A stretch of 64,000 nt of DNA from Methanospirillum lacunae (GTDB lineage Archaea; Halobacteriota; Methanomicrobia; Methanomicrobiales; Methanospirillaceae): NCBI RefSeq assembly GCF_046195335.1, contig NZ_CP176093.1. One strand, written 5' to 3'. Under the pieces are notes generated by a model that worked only from the letters and a program-made list of their open reading frames with translations, was not told the origin of the DNA and made no database searches. Position 1 is the stretch's first letter. Each line of letters opens with the position of its first letter. Both the position numbers and the translations under genes were made by a program. Below, in pieces: positions 26,363-35,057 of the stretch.

Positions 26363-28252
26363 CTATTCTTCCAGTGTTGAAATATCCCCTGGATCTATGC
26401 CCATCTCTTTTGCCTTGAGAAGCCGTCGCATGATCTTCCCACTCCTTGTCTTCGGCAATTTATCCATGAACTCGATCGCATTTGGCATGGCTATTGGCCC
26501 GATACTCATCCTCACGTGGTATGTCAGTTCAGACACAAGCTTCTGACTGGGCTCATATCCCTGGACTAGTGTCACGAATGCCTTGACTGCCTGGCCCTTG
26601 ATATCGTCTGGAACACCGATAACCGCTGCTTCTGCGACAGCCTCGTGCTCTACAAGGGCAGACTCCACCTCTGCAGTACCGAGATTGTGACCTGCAACGA
26701 TGATAATGTCATCAGAACGCCCCAGGATCATAATGTATCCGTCATCATCCTTAACCGCGAGATCGCCGACTGTATAATAATCCTTGATCTGGGTCCAGTA
26801 CTTCCGGTACCGCTCATCATTATTATACACGGTTCTCATCATCGACGGCCAGGGTCCCTTGATGACCAACAGACCACCCTGGCCAGCAGGTACCGGGTTT
26901 CCATCCTTGTCAACCACATCGGCAAACACTCCAGGAATTGGAACCCCGGCGAAACCCGGTTTCATCGGCATTCCAAGTGGTGTTGTGATCATATGCATTC
27001 CAGTTTCAGTCTGCCACCAGGTATCCAGAATCGGGCACCGGTTCTTTCCGATAACCCGATAGTACCATTCGAAGGCTTCAGGGTTGAGGGGTTCACCGAC
27101 CGAACCAATGATTCTGAGCGAACTTAGGTCATACTTGTTAGGCCACTCTTCGCCTACCCGCATAAACATCCTGATTGCAGTCGGAGCAGTGTAGAAGATC
27201 GATACGCCAAATTCTTCGATGATACTCCACCAGACACCGTAATCAGGATAATCGGGCGTTGTTTCAGTGATAACAACAGTAGCACCGACTGAGAGCGGGC
27301 CGTAAACGATGTAACTGTGCCCCGTGATCCAGCCTGGATCAGCTGAGCACCAGTAGACATCGTTCTCCTTGATGTCAAAGATGTACTTGCAGGTGTAATG
27401 GGTTCCAACCATGTACCCACCACATGCGTGGACAATCCCTTTGGCAGATCCAGTGGTCCCACTTGTATAAAGGATGAAAAGGGGATCTTCAGCATCCATC
27501 TCTTCAGCGGGACACTCATCCGACATCCCTTCCTGGATCCCATAGAAATCAACCTCTAATTCTGAGTACAACTCCAGTGGGCATTTCTCCCGGCAGAGCA
27601 CGATAACCTTCTCAACGCTGGGGGCATTGCGAACAGCATCATCAACAATACTTTTGAGAGGGATCGTCTTTCCTCTTCGTTTACCAACATCGGCCGTTAT
27701 AACAATCTTGGCATTAGCATCACGTATCCTAGAGTGGAGTGCTTCTGCTCCGAACCCTGCATAGACGATCGAGTGGATAGCACCGATCCTTGCACAAGCC
27801 AGTATTGCTACCACATGCTCTGGAACAAAGGGCATATAGAAACAGATGCGATCACCCTTCTGTACCCCCAGACTTTTCAGGGCGTTTGCAAACCTCATAA
27901 CAGAGCGGTACAGCTGCCTGTACGTCAGGACTTCTTCTCTTCCATCTTCACCTCTCCAGATGATGGCGAGTTTGTTACGTCGTCCATTGTTCACATGACG
28001 ATCCAGGCAGTTCTCGGTGATGTTCAGCTTGGCACTAGTAAACCAGCGGGCATACGGATGATTCCATTCCCTAACCTTCTCCCACGGGCGCATCCATTTC
28101 AGTTCACGTGCTTTTTCATCCCAGAATCCATCCGGATCTGATGTGAACTTGTTATAAGCCTCTTTGTAATTACCCAGCGCAGAATTTGCAAGGTAGTGAG
28201 GGGCAGGAATGTAGGCTTTCTTCTCAAGCTTTACTTCAAAGTCTTCAGCCAT
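26363..28252 (-). CDS. acs: Acetyl-CoA synthetase (AMP-forming)
   Basis: A 629-residue ligase that makes acetyl-CoA from acetate, ATP and CoA via acetyl-AMP. It shows the N-terminal ACAS domain (FTSAKLNITENCLDRH), the P-loop YTSGTTGSAKG, the GEPLNPEAFEWYYRVIG and DTWWQTETG motifs, and the C-terminal lysine in KTRSGKIMRR, which is the usual acetylation-control site. The length is normal. It heads the acetate operon. Hydrogenotrophic methanogens use this for carbon assimilation rather than energy. Confidence 0.97.
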   Translation of the reverse strand: MAEDFEVKLEKKAYIPAPHYLANSALGNYKEAYNKFTSDPDGFWDEKARELKWMRPWEKVREWNHPYARWFTSAKLNITENCLDRHVNNGRRNKLAIIWRGEDGREEVLTYRQLYRSVMRFANALKSLGVQKGDRICFYMPFVPEHVVAILACARIGAIHSIVYAGFGAEALHSRIRDANAKIVITADVGKRRGKTIPLKSIVDDAVRNAPSVEKVIVLCREKCPLELYSELEVDFYGIQEGMSDECPAEEMDAEDPLFILYTSGTTGSAKGIVHACGGYMVGTHYTCKYIFDIKENDVYWCSADPGWITGHSYIVYGPLSVGATVVITETTPDYPDYGVWWSIIEEFGVSIFYTAPTAIRMFMRVGEEWPNKYDLSSLRIIGSVGEPLNPEAFEWYYRVIGKNRCPILDTWWQTETGMHMITTPLGMPMKPGFAGVPIPGVFADVVDKDGNPVPAGQGGLLVIKGPWPSMMRTVYNNDERYRKYWTQIKDYYTVGDLAVKDDDGYIMILGRSDDIIIVAGHNLGTAEVESALVEHEAVAEAAVIGVPDDIKGQAVKAFVTLVQGYEPSQKLVSELTYHVRMSIGPIAMPNAIEFMDKLPKTRSGKIMRRLLKAKEMGIDPGDISTLEE

Positions 28253-28337
28253 GACATGTCTCCTTCATGATTAATCGTTAAGAATGTCCCTGTTGTTCTG
28301 ACCAAAGTCTGGTACAACCAAAGGACAGGGTGATCCA

Positions 28338-28359
28338 CGTACACCATTTGAGGTGTACG
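28338..28359. promoter_or_regulatory. 8-bp inverted repeat near the acs transcription start
   Basis: CGTACACC and GGTGTACG flank a 6-base spacer. The element lies about 30 bases downstream of the proposed acs TATA box, where a bound protein or an RNA hairpin would affect initiation or the leader. Confidence 0.45.
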
Positions 28360-28404
28360 CAGCATCTGATCAGGAGTTATACACCCCCATATTTAATGAG
28401 TTGC

Positions 28405-28419
28405 ATCTGTCGTACATAT
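28405..28419. promoter_or_regulatory. Operator-like element, copy 1 (acs side)
   Basis: ATCTGTCGTACATAT is, read on the minus strand, a 14 of 15 match to copy 2. It lies just upstream of the proposed acs TATA box, where archaeal activators bind. Confidence 0.5.
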
Positions 28420-28555
28420 TTGTAATGAAATTATTCGACAGAAATTCATCCTTTTTATAAATTAGAGAGCCAATTGGCCCAAAAATTTAATTCCAAAAAG
28501 AGAGTCAAACCTAATAGATGGATCACTTCAGTTTAATTAGTAATATGATAGTATA

Positions 28556-28570
28556 ATATGTACGACATAT
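28556..28570. promoter_or_regulatory. Operator-like element, copy 2 (regulator side)
   Basis: ATATGT-ACG-ACATAT is a perfect 6-bp inverted repeat with a 3-base spacer. It overlaps the proposed TATA box of the HTH-PAS gene, a position expected for autorepression. Confidence 0.55.
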
Positions 28571-28601
28571 GAGAAGGACATTTGATTGAGGTGAAGGGAA
28601 G

Positions 28602-29993
28602 ATGATCGGAGATCTTGAAGAACTCAGGCGAATCAAGGAACAACTCGCAGAGCATCCACGTGGAATGTCCATTACCGACATCTCGCAGGTGCTTGGGATA
28701 CACCGGACAACGGTGGCTAAGTACCTCGACGGACTGCAGATGAAAGGAGAAGTAGATCTTCGGATTGTGAGCACAGCCAAAGTATACCATCTTTCAAATA
28801 GGATTCCCTCTTCAGCCCTTGCTGTGTGCACACGTGATCCCTACATTCTCATCACCTGCCGGATGGTCGTGGGAGCTATCAGAAACGGTTTTTGTGAGAT
28901 CATCGGATTATCTGACGATCCTACAGGTAAACAGATCACTGATCCCAGTTTGAGCCTTCTCATGCAAAACGATATGATCTTCAGAGTCAAACGAGCAGTT
29001 CAGGGGCAGAAAGACAACCTTGATCTCACCATAAGGGTCAGAAGTATTGACCGGTGGCTTGATATATCGATTATTCCCGTGGTCTGTGATGACGGGCGTC
29101 CTGGATGTGCAATCATCCTCAAGGATGAGACAAGAATGAAAGAAGCTCTCCACCAGGCTGAAATCTATAGAAAAGAGGCTGAAACCCTATCAGCAGACCA
29201 GAACGAGTTCATCTTCAGATCACGTCCTGACGGAATACTCACCTATGTCAATAATGCGTTCTGCAGGAGGATGGAGAGAGAAAGGAATGAACTAGTAGGA
29301 TTCCCCTATGAACCCGTTATCTCACATGAAGATCTTGAGAGACTCACAAGGCTACGAGCTGATCTGACACCAAAAAACTCGATTGCAAAGATTGCATTTA
29401 AAACGATACAGGCTGACGGGATGGTAGCATGGGAAGAGTGGCAGTACAGGGGGATATTCACAAGTGATGGAATACTTGGAAGTATCCAGGCAATTGGTAC
29501 AGACATTTCAGAGCGCAAACACCTTGAAGAACAACTGCAGATCTACCATGCCAACTTCGAAGCTGTAATTAAACAGAGAACACGGGAAATGAGGGCAGCA
29601 AATCAGGACCTGATGGCAGAGATGACGCGACGGGAAAAGCTGGAAAGAGAACTTTTAATCATCAGGTTTGTCTTTGACCAGGCATCCGACTCAATACTCC
29701 TTTTTGATCGCACTGGAGCAGTGTATCGGGCAAATGAGACCGCATGTAAATTGCTTGGATATTCACTTGAGGAGATTCAGCAGATCACTGTCTTTGACAT
29801 TAATCCAGAGATCAGCACAGAAATCTGGCAGACGATGTGGGAGATTCAGAGAGAGGAAGAAGAAACCTTCAGGGTCAGATCTGTTCATCGAAGACATGAT
29901 GGTGAAATCATTCCAGTTGAGATATCAAGAAAATTCATCATAGCCGGACCCTTGTCACTCTTCTGTTCTATCGCTCGTGAAATTGTCGGATAA
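28602..29993 (+). CDS. HTH-PAS sensor/transcription regulator
   Basis: A 463-residue protein with an N-terminal winged HTH (about 8-70; MSITDISQVLGIHRTTVAKYL) and then three PAS-like domains (about 75-180, 195-310 and 345-460). The first two are followed by short coiled linkers. There is no kinase or receiver domain. This is a one-component architecture common in Methanomicrobiales, with ligand or redox sensing by PAS and DNA binding by the HTH. ATG 28602 follows GAAGGGAAG. It is divergent from acs, and the shared operator motif makes it the best candidate regulator of acetate uptake (inference). Confidence 0.85.
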   Translation: MIGDLEELRRIKEQLAEHPRGMSITDISQVLGIHRTTVAKYLDGLQMKGEVDLRIVSTAKVYHLSNRIPSSALAVCTRDPYILITCRMVVGAIRNGFCEIIGLSDDPTGKQITDPSLSLLMQNDMIFRVKRAVQGQKDNLDLTIRVRSIDRWLDISIIPVVCDDGRPGCAIILKDETRMKEALHQAEIYRKEAETLSADQNEFIFRSRPDGILTYVNNAFCRRMERERNELVGFPYEPVISHEDLERLTRLRADLTPKNSIAKIAFKTIQADGMVAWEEWQYRGIFTSDGILGSIQAIGTDISERKHLEEQLQIYHANFEAVIKQRTREMRAANQDLMAEMTRREKLERELLIIRFVFDQASDSILLFDRTGAVYRANETACKLLGYSLEEIQQITVFDINPEISTEIWQTMWEIQREEEETFRVRSVHRRHDGEIIPVEISRKFIIAGPLSLFCSIAREIVG

Positions 29994-30097
29994 TAACCAT
30001 AACCGAGTATTATGAAAGACCTGGCCTAAACAAAGATCCCAACGATTATTCACTCTCGTGCTGAGATCAACAGAGGGACCATGTTGGGTGAGTGGAT

Positions 30098-32386
30098 ATG
30101 ACAAAAGTTCTTTTGGTCGATGACGAGTCTGTTCTCCTCGACCTCGGGCGACAAATCCTTGAGAAAAAGTTCGGATTCTCTGTTGATGTTATTGATTCAG
30201 GTGAAGAAGCGCTGAAACAACTGAAATTACGAAGATACGATGCAATTATTTCAGATTATGCTATGCCCGGAATGGATGGCCTTGAGTTACTCAGAAGGAT
30301 CAGAGAGAAAGACCCCCAAATTCCATTTGTGCTCTTTACGGTCAGAGAACGTGAATCGGTTGCAGTCGAAGCACTAAACAGAGGGGCAAATTTTTATGTA
30401 CAAAAGGAAAACAGCCCGCATGTCTCCTTTACCGAACTGGCTCATAAGGTTAACACATCAGTTGAACTTGTCAGAGCAGAGAAGAACCTACGTGCCCAGC
30501 GGGATCTCGCCATAGCCAGTGCAAACTCAAAGAAAATCGAGGATATTTTAAAGCATTGTCTTCAAGCAGCCATCGCTACCTCATACCTTGATGCAGCAGC
30601 TATCTACCTGGTGGATGAGCAGGATCACCTCTCGCTTGCAATGACAGAGGGATTCTCTTCAGAATATAGTGATCACGTGATACAGGCTCATCTAATCCCT
30701 CTCTTTTTATCATTACTCCGGGGAACCGACTCAGTCTTCAGAAACAGTCAGACTATCCATGAGTATTCACACATCCTTGAAACAACCGAGAAGATACATT
30801 CAGATGCTGTAATCTCACTCACCCATCATAGCAAACCAATAGGCCTCATACATATCGCTTCATTTGAAGATGACCGGGAATTATCCCCTCCTCTCCAGAG
30901 GTTTCTTCAGGGAATAGTCGTTCAGATAGCAGGTCATATTTCAGACCGGCTTGCTGAGGACGCACTGGTCGAGAGTGAACGAATGGTCAATACTCTCATC
31001 GAAAACCTACCAGGAATGGTGTACAAGTGTAGTTTTGATAATGACCGGACAATGGAATATGTTAGTGAAGGAAGTCTCTTTCTTACAGGTTATCATTCGA
31101 CAGATTTAGTTCAGAACCAGAACCCAACTTATACCTCGCTTATTCACCCTGATGATCGTCCCCGGATCATGGAGGTTATCAGGCGGGCTGTAGAAAGGCA
31201 TGCCCAGTTCAAACTGACATATCGTATCTTCACCAACACCATGAAATTTAAATGGGTCTGGGAGCAGGGAGTAGGTGTTTTAAACGAGAACGGGGATGTA
31301 ATCGGCCTTGAAGGATTTATCATAGATATTACCCGTCAAAAGGTCCTTGATGACCAGGTTAAAGTGAGTCAGAACCGCCTGAACATGCTTTTTTCAAATA
31401 TGAATGCAGGTTGCGCAATCTTTCTTGACCATGACGGTGATAGCAGGTTCATCCTAATAGAGATGAATAGAGCAGCTGAAAATCTGGAGGATAAGAAGAA
31501 GGAAAAGTTGCTAGGCAAAACATTTCAAGATTACTTCGGCCCTGTAATCCCTGAGGAACTCAGTACAGCCCTCAACAACCTGATTACAACCGGAACACCT
31601 CAAAGTCTGTCAAGGATTCTGATAGAAACACCATCAGGAAATAAATGGAGGGAAATTTACCTCTCAAACACTCATGTCGGCAATGCTCGCGAGATCTTCC
31701 TGATATACAGTGATGTAACCAGCAGGATCCGTGATGAGGAACAAATCATTACCTCCCTCCATGAGAAAGAACTTCTGTTAAAAGAAATTCACCACCGGGT
31801 AAAGAACAATCTCCAGATTATTTCTGGAATTCTCAAACTTCAGGGAATGAGAACAACAGATCCAGTGACAAGTGAGATTTTGCAGGATTGCCGAAACCAG
31901 GTCTTTGCAATGGCTTCAATCCATGAACTCCTTTACAGTTCTCGTGATATCGGAAGAATCAATGTTAATGAATACGTGGGAAATCTCATTAATCACCTGA
32001 AACAGGAATATGTTGGGGCTAATGTTTCAGTCAGATATATCACCGATATCGATCCAGACATCGTTCTCGACATTGAACGGTGTATTCCTTGTGGACTTAT
32101 ACTAAATGAATTGATAACCAATGCCGTCAAATATGCCTTTGAACCAGGGGGAAACGGGGAGATCAAGGTGAGCTTCACCCATCAGAACCATTTTTATCAC
32201 ATGATAGTATCAGACAACGGACGCGGAATAACTGAAGAGAAGAGTTCAACCGGGACCTCACTTGGGACTGAACTTATTTCCCGGCTCACTCACCAGCTTA
32301 GAGGAGAGATAACTCGAATAAAAGGACCGGGAACAACGATAGAAATAGTATTTAGTGAAAATCCCGGAGAACGGGTGCACCTATGA
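30098..32386 (+). CDS. Hybrid sensor histidine kinase: receiver-GAF-PAS-PAS-HisKA_2-HATPase
   Basis: A 762-residue cytoplasmic kinase. An N-terminal receiver has phospho-acceptor Asp53 (IISDYAMPGMDG), followed by a GAF domain (~140-285), two PAS domains (~300-420 and ~425-545), a HisKA_2 with His565 in EIHHRVKNNLQ, and a C-terminal ATPase with NELITNAVKYA and DNGRGI. There is no membrane helix. GTG 30092 and ATG 30098 are both possible; the ATG has GGTGA at better spacing. It overlaps the next receiver gene by 4 bases, making a cognate pair. Confidence 0.9.
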   Translation: MTKVLLVDDESVLLDLGRQILEKKFGFSVDVIDSGEEALKQLKLRRYDAIISDYAMPGMDGLELLRRIREKDPQIPFVLFTVRERESVAVEALNRGANFYVQKENSPHVSFTELAHKVNTSVELVRAEKNLRAQRDLAIASANSKKIEDILKHCLQAAIATSYLDAAAIYLVDEQDHLSLAMTEGFSSEYSDHVIQAHLIPLFLSLLRGTDSVFRNSQTIHEYSHILETTEKIHSDAVISLTHHSKPIGLIHIASFEDDRELSPPLQRFLQGIVVQIAGHISDRLAEDALVESERMVNTLIENLPGMVYKCSFDNDRTMEYVSEGSLFLTGYHSTDLVQNQNPTYTSLIHPDDRPRIMEVIRRAVERHAQFKLTYRIFTNTMKFKWVWEQGVGVLNENGDVIGLEGFIIDITRQKVLDDQVKVSQNRLNMLFSNMNAGCAIFLDHDGDSRFILIEMNRAAENLEDKKKEKLLGKTFQDYFGPVIPEELSTALNNLITTGTPQSLSRILIETPSGNKWREIYLSNTHVGNAREIFLIYSDVTSRIRDEEQIITSLHEKELLLKEIHHRVKNNLQIISGILKLQGMRTTDPVTSEILQDCRNQVFAMASIHELLYSSRDIGRINVNEYVGNLINHLKQEYVGANVSVRYITDIDPDIVLDIERCIPCGLILNELITNAVKYAFEPGGNGEIKVSFTHQNHFYHMIVSDNGRGITEEKSSTGTSLGTELISRLTHQLRGEITRIKGPGTTIEIVFSENPGERVHL

Positions 32387-33408
32387 AACGGCGTATTCTC
32401 ATTGTCGAGGATGAAGCAGTTACTTCAGTACTCCTTGAAAAGACACTTAAGGAGCTCGGATACGAGGTTGTTGGGAGTGCATTTGACGGAGATGAAGCCA
32501 TAACCCTTGCAAGAGAAAAACAACCAGATATCATCCTGATGGATATTACAATTCAGGGGGACATTGATGGTATCGAGACTGCGAAAAGGATCTACCAACA
32601 ATATAATATACCAAGCATATATCTGACCGCACATTCAGATGATGATACTATCAAGCGCGCGGTTGAATCTGGACCATTTGGGTATCTGATCAAACCGTTT
32701 AAGGAACGGGAACTTTACAGTAACATTGAGATGGTGGCCCATAAACACAAGCTCTACCAAACCACCACTCAACGTCCGGTTCATCCTCCTGAGCCTGTAG
32801 AAGAGACTCAACCAGAGCGGGAGACACAACCAACACGGCAATCGCCGGTAGTATCGTCACTCAAAGCAGGAGACTATCGTCTTTCCATCCTTGCAATACA
32901 ATCAATCCCACATCCGGTCATGCTCTTCACAACAGCCGGAGTGATTATTTTTATGAATAATGCCTGCAAATCCTTTTTGAGACAAGAACATCAGAATACA
33001 ATACCCCGAACAATCGAAGAACTCCCTGATCTGGTTAAAAGAATATGGATTTCAGGAAAGGATCGCTTTAAGGAAGGAAAGGGATTTGCTGCGAACGGGC
33101 CGTTGAATGTTCATGAGGCTGTCAAACGGGTGAGGATCGACATGATTCCCCTCATGGACAAAGGAAACCTTCAATTTATATCTTCTGTAATTATTCCCGA
33201 ACCAACTGGTGGAGGGGCCGGAGGGGATATCGTAAATACCCTCCTTGATGACGCTGACTCCCGTCTTCGTGAGATCAGATTCCTGGCATCGACTGAAGAT
33301 ACGTACCGACTCAGGCGAATCTCACTATATACAACAGAAGTCATGAAAAAGATCAGGGAACTCAGAGGAATATCATATCCTGATGCGGAAAAAAAGGCAG
33401 TTAGGTAA
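32383..33408 (+). CDS. Response regulator with PAS-like C-terminal region
   Basis: A 341-residue protein with a receiver domain in residues 1-120 (acidic pocket VEDE, phospho-acceptor Asp54 in ILMDITIQGDIDG, Thr in YLTAHSD, Lys in LIKPF). A Pro/Gln/Thr-rich linker follows (~128-160), then a PAS-like fold (~170-270) and a helical tail. No DNA-binding or enzymatic output is visible, so it probably acts by protein contacts. The start overlaps the kinase stop as ATGA. The 3' end is convergent with an unknown gene 6 bases away. Confidence 0.87.
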   Translation: MKRRILIVEDEAVTSVLLEKTLKELGYEVVGSAFDGDEAITLAREKQPDIILMDITIQGDIDGIETAKRIYQQYNIPSIYLTAHSDDDTIKRAVESGPFGYLIKPFKERELYSNIEMVAHKHKLYQTTTQRPVHPPEPVEETQPERETQPTRQSPVVSSLKAGDYRLSILAIQSIPHPVMLFTTAGVIIFMNNACKSFLRQEHQNTIPRTIEELPDLVKRIWISGKDRFKEGKGFAANGPLNVHEAVKRVRIDMIPLMDKGNLQFISSVIIPEPTGGGAGGDIVNTLLDDADSRLREIRFLASTEDTYRLRRISLYTTEVMKKIRELRGISYPDAEKKAVR

Positions 33409-33414
33409 CCCAAA

Positions 33415-33990
33415 TTATATTGAAACAGGGTAATCGTTGAGGATTGTTGCAGGAAGCCTGACAGTGATATGGTAAGCAGACTGGGGATAATGTTCCTCAA
33501 GAACAAGAAGAGAACAGCGTTCAAGATTTCCATCCAGTTCCCTATCAAATCTTGCTTCAGCTTTTTTATAAAACTCAGTGATGGTCTCAACCACATTACT
33601 CATCTGATCCCCAAGGACAGCCCTGCCAAACTTTTCTCCTATTTCAAACGGCATCTGAAGTTCTAGTTCATCATACCAGAGTCGGCACCGGTCAATCTCG
33701 AGTAGGTCTTCACCAATCACCACATATTTAAACTCAACATCCTGAATTCGATCACTTTCTCCAGATAAAGCGATCATATTGTAAAAAAAATCAAGGAAGA
33801 GACGCTTATTAGATTTCAATTCTCCAGTAATTGCCTCACGGGAGAGACGTTTTGCCATATCAGGAATTGCATCTTCACGATCAAGAACCTGAAGAAACAT
33901 CTCCTGAGATCGGATATGATCAACAATAGCCTGAAGTGATCTAAATTGCTGATGGATATCCCCGATACCCCTTGACTTCAACCCTACCAT
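33415..33990 (-). CDS. Protein of unknown function
   Basis: A 191-residue soluble protein that I do not recognise. It is mostly helical in the first half with a basic, charged profile. A beta-rich acidic middle (about 80-110; VEFKYVVIGEDLLEIDRCR) and a strand-rich C-terminus follow (YHITVRLPATIL). No signal, membrane helix or known motif is seen. It lies alone on the minus strand, convergent with the receiver gene and upstream of two genes in the same orientation after a 149-base gap. Confidence 0.7.
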   Translation of the reverse strand: MVGLKSRGIGDIHQQFRSLQAIVDHIRSQEMFLQVLDREDAIPDMAKRLSREAITGELKSNKRLFLDFFYNMIALSGESDRIQDVEFKYVVIGEDLLEIDRCRLWYDELELQMPFEIGEKFGRAVLGDQMSNVVETITEFYKKAEARFDRELDGNLERCSLLVLEEHYPQSAYHITVRLPATILNDYPVSI

Positions 33991-34139
33991 ATTACTCTTT
34001 TTGTGGTTTTTGTAAAGATATATTCATTCCTTATTTCAGAGAATAGATAAACACCAGGTAGACAAACTCATGAGATCTTTTTTTGTGGTCGATATGATCC
34101 CACTGATATATCGCAACATTTAGTTTAATATATAAAATA

Positions 34140-34499
34140 TTAGGGGGCATCCATCTCATCCAGAAATGGAAGGATTCCTTTTATTACTGGTTTTCCATTA
34201 TACTCTTCTGAATTTGAGTAGATTGTAATAATCAGAGGAACCGTAGTCAGAGCATCATTAAAGCACGGGCTCATCTCACGTTGAAATGACATGAAAGAAA
34301 CAAGTTCAATAAACGGCCGTTCATCATCAGGTAATTGACCATACTTTTTCAAATCTTCTGCATAGGAAGAAGTTTTTACTAGGTCCTCTTCAAAGTAGAG
34401 GATGATAGATACATCTCCCTTTCTGGCAATCGCTTCCAGAACCCTGATATCCACTTTTTTTCCGACTTCAAGTCCAGCCGGAGAATCTTGAATTACCAT
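34140..34499 (-). CDS. Small protein of unknown function next to acylphosphatase
   Basis: A 119-residue soluble protein without recognisable family motifs. A beta strand (VSIILYFEEDLV), acidic helices and a C-terminal strand (TVPLIITIYS) suggest a small alpha/beta fold. It starts 7 bases after the acylphosphatase stop, so the two are cotranscribed. The charged C-terminus ends in DEMDAP. The partner hints at a role linked to acyl phosphates, but nothing in the sequence proves that. Confidence 0.65.
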   Translation of the reverse strand: MVIQDSPAGLEVGKKVDIRVLEAIARKGDVSIILYFEEDLVKTSSYAEDLKKYGQLPDDERPFIELVSFMSFQREMSPCFNDALTTVPLIITIYSNSEEYNGKPVIKGILPFLDEMDAP

Positions 34500-34506
34500 A
34501 TATTCA

Positions 34507-34977
34507 TTACCCTTGTGAATGAATCGCTTCGATCATTCGTTCTAGAACTTCACGACGTTTCTTTGACTCTTTCTTCATATCCCGGAGTGCATCGAGCATA
34601 TCAGTTTGAGTCTTCAGGGACCGTTTCTGAAGTTTAAGCATCTCACGCATGTACTCAAGTGCAAGTTCTGATCTAACAAACATCTCTTTCTGAAAGTCCC
34701 CAAAATGCGGTTCAAAGTGTGCAAATTCTCCAACATAGGGCAATTCAGAGACCTCGATAGATTGAACCTCAATCAGGGGCTCATCCTTAGCATACAAATC
34801 AGTTACAAACTGATCAAGCGCCAATTCATCCCCTTCTGCGATAATAGATACCCGGCCATCAGGCTCATTCGATGCATATCCGGTTACACAGTACCGGTTG
34901 GCGATAAGTCGTGCATATCCCCGGTAGCCAACTCCCTGAACTCTGCCTGAAACCAGGATGCTCAATCGTTTCTGCAT
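34507..34977 (-). CDS. acyP: Acylphosphatase with C-terminal helical extension
   Basis: A 156-residue protein. Residues 1-92 are an acylphosphatase domain with the signature VSGRVQGVGYRGYA (the catalytic Arg) and GYASNEPDGRVSIIAEG (the catalytic Asn). It hydrolyses acyl phosphates. An extra 60 residues form a charged coiled-coil (about 105-150), which is not part of typical 90-residue enzymes and may serve dimerisation. ATG 34977 gives the normal N-terminus. It is followed by a small unknown gene in the same operon. Confidence 0.93.
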   Translation of the reverse strand: MQKRLSILVSGRVQGVGYRGYARLIANRYCVTGYASNEPDGRVSIIAEGDELALDQFVTDLYAKDEPLIEVQSIEVSELPYVGEFAHFEPHFGDFQKEMFVRSELALEYMREMLKLQKRSLKTQTDMLDALRDMKKESKKRREVLERMIEAIHSQG

Positions 34978-35057
34978 AAGACTTCGGTGGTACCAACTCG
35001 TAAGTCGGGAGAGCGGTTGAACATTTCGAACCTGTTTGCAGATTCTGAAAAAAGAGC

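Larger units (their letters stand above)
28253..28601. promoter_or_regulatory. Divergent control region between acs and the HTH-PAS regulator
   Basis: No gene fits in these 349 bases. On the minus strand TTAAATAT (28388-28396) can serve as the acs TATA box. On the plus strand TATAATAT (28552-28559) can serve the regulator. Three symmetric elements, listed separately, sit at these places. Confidence 0.6.
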
